Positions 31,728-35,908 of a stretch of 35,908 bases of DNA are shown piece by piece (position 1 is the first letter of the stretch; every line of letters begins with the position of its first letter). A program made the position numbers and the translations under genes. Origin of the DNA: Actinomycetes bacterium. GTDB taxonomy: Bacteria > Actinomycetota > Actinomycetes > Actinomycetales > Dermabacteraceae. The stretch lies in NCBI GenBank assembly GCA_023389045.1, contig JAEWEZ010000104.1, forward strand, positions 1 to 35,908. Direction: 5' to 3'. Below the pieces are notes generated by a model, which did no database searches, was not told where the DNA came from, and worked only from the letters and a program-made list of their open reading frames with translations.

Positions 31728-33920
31728 CTATGCGGTGCGGGCCAGAGCGAAGGGCAGCACGGGGCCGGAGCCGGCCAGGCGCAGCAGACGTGCGACCACC
31801 GTCATCGTCCACCCCGAGTCGATCCTGTCGTCTACCAGCAGGACGGGTGCTCCATCCAACTGCTGGAGATGCTGCTGAAGCTCTGGCCCCACCGCGAAAC
31901 GATCCCAGAGATCCCGCACCCGGAAGGCGCTATTGCGTGACCCCTGCAGGAGAGGTGCATCCGGTGCGAGGTCAAGGCTGCCCAGATCCTGCATCCTCCC
32001 GAGATGTGCGATGCCCTGGGCAAGTTGCGAAATCAGCATCGGACGGGTGAGAGACGGCACCCAGACCACGCCTGCCGGGCGCTCATCCCAATCCCAGGCA
32101 GCGAGGGTTTTCACCACGGCATCGCCCACCGCAGGGGTCATCGCCGTATCCAGGGCACGGCCCTCGGCATCGGTGCGCAGCAGCTCCCGGAGCATTCCGG
32201 ACCAGCCCAGATCGCTCATACGCGCGAGCACCCGCCCCTCGGCATGCTGCTCGGAGGCAGGGATACGCGAGGGGAGCCGGGCACCTGTGGTCCCACGGAC
32301 CCCAAGGTGGTCTATTCCCGAGGGCCACTGACGCCTTGCCGGCACCGGGACACCGACGCGTTGCAACACCCTGTTCACAGCGGCCTCAGCCGCCTGGCTG
32401 CTAGACCCCGGATCAGGGAACCAGGGGGCGGCACAGTTATCGCAGCGGCCGCAGGGGTGGGCGGTCTCGTCATCAAGCTGCCGGGCAAGGAAGACCATGC
32501 GGCAGTGCTCCGGCCCCGCCGCGAGGTGCTCGTAGGCGAGCATGGCCTCCTGCTCACGACGCCGCGAGGCTGCCACCTGGGCATATCGCTCTGCCTCGTA
32601 CTGCCAGGGGGTACCGGTGAGTTTCCACCCCTCGCGGGTGCGCTCCACAGCACCATCCACCGCAATCACTTTCAGCAGAAGTTCCAGGGTGGATCGACGC
32701 ATATCGACCCGCGCTTCGAGCGCCGGAGTTGTGAGCGGCCCTCGCGCTTCCTCCAGCGCGGTGAGCACGGCCTGGGCATCGGCCGGATCTGGCATGGAGG
32801 AGGTGGCGAAGTACTCCCAGATGGCGGGGTCTTCCTCGCCCGGGAGCAGAAGCACATCGGCTGTGTCGGTGGCACGCCCGGCACGCCCCACCTGCTGGTA
32901 GTAGGCGACAGGGGAGTTCGGCGCCCCCAGGTGAATCACGAAGCCGAGATCGGGTTTGTCGAAACCCATGCCCAGCGCGCTCGTTGCCACCAGCGCCTTG
33001 ACCCTGTTCTCCTTCAGGTCCTCTTCGAGCGCGGCACGTTCCTCCGCCTCGGTGCGCCCGGTATAGGCGCGGACGGGACGCTCCGGAGTATTCAAAAGAT
33101 CGGCGAGGTCCTGGGCAGCAGGCACCGTGAGCGTGTAAATGATCCCGGAGCCCGGGAAAGCATCAAGATGCGCGGCGAGGTACTCCAGGCGGGCACGGTC
33201 ATCGGGGAGTCGAAGACACCCCAGGCGCAGCGACTCACGGGTGAGAGGTCCACGTAGCGTGAGCACCTCCTCGGCCTGATCATCGCCCCCGAGCTGCTCC
33301 GCCACATCGGCCACCACCCGCTGATTCGCCGTGGCTGTCGTGGCAAGCACAGGAACCGTCGGCTCCAGCTGCCGGACCAGATCCCGCAGGCGCCGGTAGT
33401 CGGGCCGGAAATCATGCCCCCAGTCGGAAATGCAGTGCGCCTCGTCAATCACCAGCAGACCAAGCCGCGGCAGGAGAGAGGGAAGCTGCGTATCCCGGAA
33501 CGAGGGATTGACCAGACGCTCGGGGGAGATCAGCAGAACATCCACCTGATCTGCAGCTAGATTGGCTTCGATCTGCTCCCATTCCGTTGCGTTAGCAGAG
33601 GAGATCGTCGCCGCCTTCACCCCGGCCCGGGTGGCCGCCTGCACCTGATCGCGCATGAGCGCAATCAGCGGGGAGACGATCAAGGCCGGGCCGAAGCCGC
33701 GCTGCCTCTGCAGCAGGGCGGCCAAGAAATACACCGCCGACTTACCCCACCCCGTGCGCTGCACGACGAGCACCCGCCGCTGCTCGGCAACCAGCGCCTG
33801 AATCGCTTCGAACTGCCCCTGATGAAAGGTGGCATCGGGCCGGCGCGTGAGCGCACGCAGGCCCGTGAGCGCCTGGGCGTGCAGATCGTCCTGGACACCC
33901 GGATCGCTGTGCTCATGCAT
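31728..33920 (-). CDS. RecQ-family ATP-dependent DNA helicase with phosphoribosyltransferase-like C-terminus
   Basis: A 730-aa superfamily 2 helicase. Motifs: Walker A QRTGWGKS (54-61), SPLIALMRDQV (83-93), DEAHCISDWGHDFRPDY (159-175), TTATAN, LGMGFDKPD and motif VI QQVGRAGRATD. A RecQ-type zinc region follows (CRMVF... CGRCDNC). No HRDC domain is seen; instead the C-terminus reads PVLLVDDRIDSGWTMTVVARLL, which looks like the PRPP loop of a type I phosphoribosyltransferase such as ComF. This arrangement occurs in other actinobacteria. Start at ATG 33920 has GGGAGGAG upstream and an in-frame stop lies at 33975-33977. Probably works in recombination or repair; the job of the last domain is unknown. 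Confidence 0.9.
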   Translation of the reverse strand: MHEHSDPGVQDDLHAQALTGLRALTRRPDATFHQGQFEAIQALVAEQRRVLVVQRTGWGKSAVYFLAALLQRQRGFGPALIVSPLIALMRDQVQAATRAGVKAATISSANATEWEQIEANLAADQVDVLLISPERLVNPSFRDTQLPSLLPRLGLLVIDEAHCISDWGHDFRPDYRRLRDLVRQLEPTVPVLATTATANQRVVADVAEQLGGDDQAEEVLTLRGPLTRESLRLGCLRLPDDRARLEYLAAHLDAFPGSGIIYTLTVPAAQDLADLLNTPERPVRAYTGRTEAEERAALEEDLKENRVKALVATSALGMGFDKPDLGFVIHLGAPNSPVAYYQQVGRAGRATDTADVLLLPGEEDPAIWEYFATSSMPDPADAQAVLTALEEARGPLTTPALEARVDMRRSTLELLLKVIAVDGAVERTREGWKLTGTPWQYEAERYAQVAASRRREQEAMLAYEHLAAGPEHCRMVFLARQLDDETAHPCGRCDNCAAPWFPDPGSSSQAAEAAVNRVLQRVGVPVPARRQWPSGIDHLGVRGTTGARLPSRIPASEQHAEGRVLARMSDLGWSGMLRELLRTDAEGRALDTAMTPAVGDAVVKTLAAWDWDERPAGVVWVPSLTRPMLISQLAQGIAHLGRMQDLGSLDLAPDAPLLQGSRNSAFRVRDLWDRFAVGPELQQHLQQLDGAPVLLVDDRIDSGWTMTVVARLLRLAGSGPVLPFALARTA

Positions 33921-33938
33921 GGCGTTCTCCTCCCTCTG

Positions 33939-34036
33939 GATTCCCGCGCAGTGCCACCCTCGGCAGTGCCATCCTCAGTAGTGCCACCCTCAGCAGTGCC
34001 AACAACAGGTCGTGAGAGCCGGACAGCGCGGGAATC
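33939..34036. repeat. 11-bp perfect inverted repeat enclosing four direct repeats
   Basis: GATTCCCGCGC at 33939-33949 is exactly complementary to GCGCGGGAATC at 34026-34036. The 76 bases between hold the 15-bp repeat array and a spacer. It sits 19 bases upstream of the helicase start, in the divergent gap 33921-34191, which has no other recognisable gene. Confidence 0.8.
33949..34008. repeat. Four 15-bp tandem repeats upstream of the RecQ-like gene
   Basis: Units at 33949, 33964, 33979 and 33994 follow the pattern YAGTGCCAYCCTCRG; the fourth is degenerate in its second half. On the helicase strand they read as repeats of a CYGAGGRTGGCACTR-like word. A stop codon in the helicase frame lies within unit 2, so they are untranslated leader or promoter DNA for that gene. 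Confidence 0.85.
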
Positions 34037-34178
34037 GTCATCGTCATGCAGTCTGGCAGCACCCCCTGACAAACAAGAGCGCCCCCGCGAAGACCAGCCC
34101 AAACACCCCACCCGTCGATCCTGAGAGCTCTCTCATTCCGGTCTCATCCCGCAGGGCCCCGATCTCATCACGGTGCCC

Positions 34179-34184
34179 TACCGT
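34179..34184 (+). promoter_or_regulatory. Probable -10 element (TACCGT) of a leaderless transcript
   Basis: TACCGT matches TANNNT and ends 7 bases before the ATG at 34192; no ribosome-binding site exists before that ATG. Same geometry as at ligA, including a GGGC just before the start codon. Confidence 0.5.
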
Positions 34185-34191
34185 GCCGGGC

Positions 34192-34770
34192 ATGACGATC
34201 TCCACGCCCCCGGGAAGACGCACTGGCGCGTCGATCCCGGATACGCCCGCCACCCGTCTGATCGCCGCAGGACTCACCACCGCCCTCCTTGCCGCGATTG
34301 CTGCGCCGATGCGCAATCTGGGCCGCCCTGAGGCCCGCGACTCCTTCCCCTTCAGCCACTACCCGATGTTCTCCGCCCGCCGTCGAGCCCACTACTGGGT
34401 CACCCACCTGCTGGGAGAACGCGCCGACGGCAGCTGCACCCCGCTGCACTACTCCTACCTCGGCACCGGTGGGCTGAACGCCGTGCGCTGTCAGGTGCGC
34501 CGCCGCGTCAAAGCCGGGGACGGTCCTGAACTCGCCCAGCAGGCAGCCGAGCGCCTCGCCACTCGGCCGCGACGAGGCGACCGTGACGTGGTGCGAGTGC
34601 ATGTGGTGCGCGGCCGCTACCTCGTCGAACCCTTCATGCGCGGAACCGACCCCGAAGAACACACATCTCGTCTGGACCTGCGCGGAAGCGCCGATGTTCC
34701 ACTGACGCCCCCGCAGGAGAAACTGACGCCCCCGCAGGAGAAACTGACGCCCGCGCTGGAGAAATCATGA
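34192..34770 (+). CDS. Small membrane-anchored protein paired with HTTM-like protein
   Basis: 192 aa from ATG 34192; longer frame extensions to 34012 have no start signal. One membrane helix (about 22-40) is followed by the segment FPFSHYPMFS (52-61), which I associate with small partners of HTTM/DoxX-like membrane proteins, and a soluble part with two cysteines (C82 in SCTPLHY and C101 in VRCQ). The C-terminus ends in three LTPPQEK-type repeats (34702-34764). The stop overlaps the start of the next gene (ATGA), so the two are co-translated and probably form a complex. No function is known. Confidence 0.75.
   Translation: MTISTPPGRRTGASIPDTPATRLIAAGLTTALLAAIAAPMRNLGRPEARDSFPFSHYPMFSARRRAHYWVTHLLGERADGSCTPLHYSYLGTGGLNAVRCQVRRRVKAGDGPELAQQAAERLATRPRRGDRDVVRVHVVRGRYLVEPFMRGTDPEEHTSRLDLRGSADVPLTPPQEKLTPPQEKLTPALEKS
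34702..34764 (+). repeat. 21-bp in-frame tandem repeat (three copies)
   Basis: Units at 34702-34722, 34723-34743 (identical) and 34744-34764 (two substitutions) encode LTPPQEK, LTPPQEK and LTPALEK at the very C-terminus of the small membrane protein. Likely slippage-derived linker that may vary in copy number. Confidence 0.9.
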
Positions 34771-35675
34771 GCATCGCATCCACCCTGCGCACCGCCGCGG
34801 ACACCGCCCGCCGACACCTCGCCCCCACCGCCGAACCCGCCGGCCCCGCCCTGCTCCGCATCGCCACCGGCGCCTACCACCTGTGGCATGTGGGCAGAAA
34901 ACGCAAGCTCTACCGCGGCGTGCACCGCACCGATCCACGCAGCTTCGACCCCGTCGGCCCCTGCCGGATCCTGCGCGAACCACTCCCGCCCGTCATCGCC
35001 GACCGGCTCGTGGACGCCTCCCTCGTCACCGGAGCGCTCTTTACCGCCGGTATCGGGCACCGCGTGATCGCGCCCCTGCACGCGGCCCTCCAGACCTGGA
35101 ACTTCTCCTACCGCAACTCCTGGTCCATGGTCTTCCACCACGAAAACAACCTGGTGCTGCACACGATGGTGCTGGCAGCGGCACCCAGCGCCGATGCCCT
35201 CTCAGTGGACTCCCTACTACGTGATCGCACGCTGCTGCCCGAACGCCGCTCCTGGATGTACGGCGCAACCCCCTCGGTGATGAACGCCGCGGTCACCCTC
35301 ACCTACCTCATCGCCGGGATCGCCAAGTTCACCGGCGGCGACGGTGCCCGCTGGGCCGATGGAAGCCATATGCGCGACCAGATCGCCTTCGACGCCCTGC
35401 GCAAGGAAAAACTGGGGGAGGAGGCCTCACCGCTAGGCAAGGCCCTCTACCCGCACACCGGAGTCTTCACCGCGATGGCGGTCACGGCGCTGGTGGTGGA
35501 ACTCGGGGCGCCACTCGCACTGCTTGATCGGCGCCTCGCGCGCCTCTTTTCCGTCGGCGCTTTCGGCATGCACTGGGGGATCCGCGTGCTCATGCGGATC
35601 ACCTTCCCCTACAACCTCTCCGGGGTGCTCTACCTGCCGATGTGGATCATGCTGCCGCCTGAGCCACGGCGCTGA
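34767..35675 (+). CDS. HTTM-like polytopic membrane protein
   Basis: A 302-aa protein with several hydrophobic segments (about 82-105, 125-140, 170-188, 230-250, 258-275 and 284-297). RIATGAYHLWHVGRKRKLYR near the N-terminus, SWSMVFHHENNLVLH (118-132) and IAGIAKFTGGDGARWADG (182-199) resemble the conserved parts of HTTM (horizontally transferred transmembrane) proteins related to vitamin-K gamma-carboxylase and DoxX. The residues for carboxylation cannot be judged from the sequence. Co-translated with the small protein upstream; the operon ends at the strong hairpin 35708-35745. Enzyme, transporter or assembly factor cannot be decided. Confidence 0.75.
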   Translation: MSIASTLRTAADTARRHLAPTAEPAGPALLRIATGAYHLWHVGRKRKLYRGVHRTDPRSFDPVGPCRILREPLPPVIADRLVDASLVTGALFTAGIGHRVIAPLHAALQTWNFSYRNSWSMVFHHENNLVLHTMVLAAAPSADALSVDSLLRDRTLLPERRSWMYGATPSVMNAAVTLTYLIAGIAKFTGGDGARWADGSHMRDQIAFDALRKEKLGEEASPLGKALYPHTGVFTAMAVTALVVELGAPLALLDRRLARLFSVGAFGMHWGIRVLMRITFPYNLSGVLYLPMWIMLPPEPRR

Positions 35676-35707
35676 ACAGCGGATTCGGCACCTCAAGCCC
35701 ATACACA

Positions 35708-35745
35708 GCAGGAACCCGGAGGGTGATCACCCTCCGGGCTCCTGC
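35708..35745. terminator. Strong bidirectional hairpin terminator
   Basis: A 24-base perfect palindrome (35715-35738, centre GTGATCAC) is extended by GCAGGA (35708-35713) and TCCTGC (35740-35745) across one A-C mismatch, 18 pairs in all. It lies between the convergent ends of the HTTM-like gene and the minus-strand gene at the right edge. No U-tract, but very stable hairpins without one are common terminators in actinobacteria. Confidence 0.75.
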
Positions 35746-35767
35746 ACGTATCGCTCAGCGCAACACG

Positions 35768-35908
35768 TCAGTCCTGTGCGTCCTCATCCGCCTCGGGAGC
35801 ACCGATCCGACGCAGACGATCAATCGTGCGCTCGTCATCGCGCATCGGGTTTTCCTTGGTGGCCAGGGCATCGCGCAGTCGAGCCTCAAGTTCCTGGGCT
35901 TCGCGGAT
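35768..35908 (-). CDS. C-terminal end of an unidentified gene, cut by the window edge
   Basis: The last 46 codons of a minus-strand frame end at TGA (35768-35770) after an acidic tail EADEDAQD. The visible part is charged and helical, with ELEARLRDALATKENPM and DDERTIDRLRRIG, suggesting a coiled coil. It has normal codon use for the region and ends just before the shared terminator, which supports a real gene; the family cannot be named from this fragment. Confidence 0.6.
   Translation of the reverse strand: MREAQELEARLRDALATKENPMRDDERTIDRLRRIGAPEADEDAQD

Noticed and set aside
33949..34008. Direct repeats considered as a CRISPR array
   Set aside because: The 15-bp units abut without spacers and no cas gene is near.
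33680..34111. Minus-strand frame reading the repeats as a GTAEGG-rich protein
   Set aside because: It overlaps the helicase start in another frame and has no family match or start signal; the helicase has a good GGGAGGAG site.

Overview
The window is GC-rich (about 62-65 % by eye), tightly packed and on one contig of what looks like an actinobacterial chromosome. The combination of a GlgE-type glycogen cluster, the order cysteine desulfurase - mnmA - MetE-like - ligA (as in the mycobacterial Rv3025c/Rv3024c/Rv3015c/Rv3014c neighbourhood), a DNA ligase with the long mid-protein insertion typical of Micrococcales, twin-arginine lipoproteins and probable leaderless GTG/ATG starts points to Micrococcales; Dermabacteraceae-like organisms are a reasonable guess, but the genus cannot be fixed from the sequence alone. 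No tRNA, rRNA, CRISPR array, transposase, integrase or phage gene was seen. The only DNA that looks inserted is a metabolic block between the MetE-like gene and ligA.

Layout. (1) 16-2264: a two-gene unit for an unrecognised membrane protein with a long acidic tail and a Tat-type lipoprotein. (2) 2387-10157: a thioredoxin-fold/TPR protein facing a minus-strand alpha-glucan cluster read glgX, glgE, glgB (debranching enzyme, maltosyltransferase, branching enzyme). (3) 10323-15901: a six-gene MoxR/Bat operon (MoxR ATPase, DUF58, small membrane protein, two von Willebrand factor A membrane proteins, one BatC-like TPR protein). (4) 15908-19351: cysteine desulfurase, tRNA 2-thiouridylase MnmA and a MetE-like protein, i.e. 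sulfur transfer to tRNA. (5) 19426-27088: an NAD-dependent dehydratase/uronate-dehydrogenase-like protein, then an operon of a GH31 alpha-glycosidase, a complete TRAP transporter (DctP, DctQ, DctM) and an AraC-type regulator; this looks like a self-contained system for taking up and cleaving an acidic alpha-glycoside. (6) 27075-29501: ligA. (7) 29605-31724: an FMN riboswitch controlling ribX and ribY, a predicted riboflavin ABC importer without its own ATPase. (8) 31728-33920: a RecQ-family helicase with a C-terminal phosphoribosyltransferase-like region, preceded by four 15-bp direct repeats inside an 11-bp inverted repeat. (9) 34192-35675: a small membrane-anchored protein and an HTTM-like membrane protein, closed by a very strong hairpin; the C-terminus of a minus-strand gene runs off the right edge.

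How they work together. The glgX-glgE-glgB genes cover elongation (from maltose-1-phosphate), branching and trimming of cytosolic glycogen-like alpha-glucan. The cysteine desulfurase can feed persulfide sulfur to MnmA. The GH31/TRAP/AraC operon has uptake, hydrolysis and control in one transcript. The riboflavin unit is switched by FMN through a hairpin that covers the ribX ribosome-binding site. The strongest candidates for something undescribed are the GH31-TRAP system with an unusual catalytic motif, the repeat structure before recQ, and the HTTM pair at the right end.
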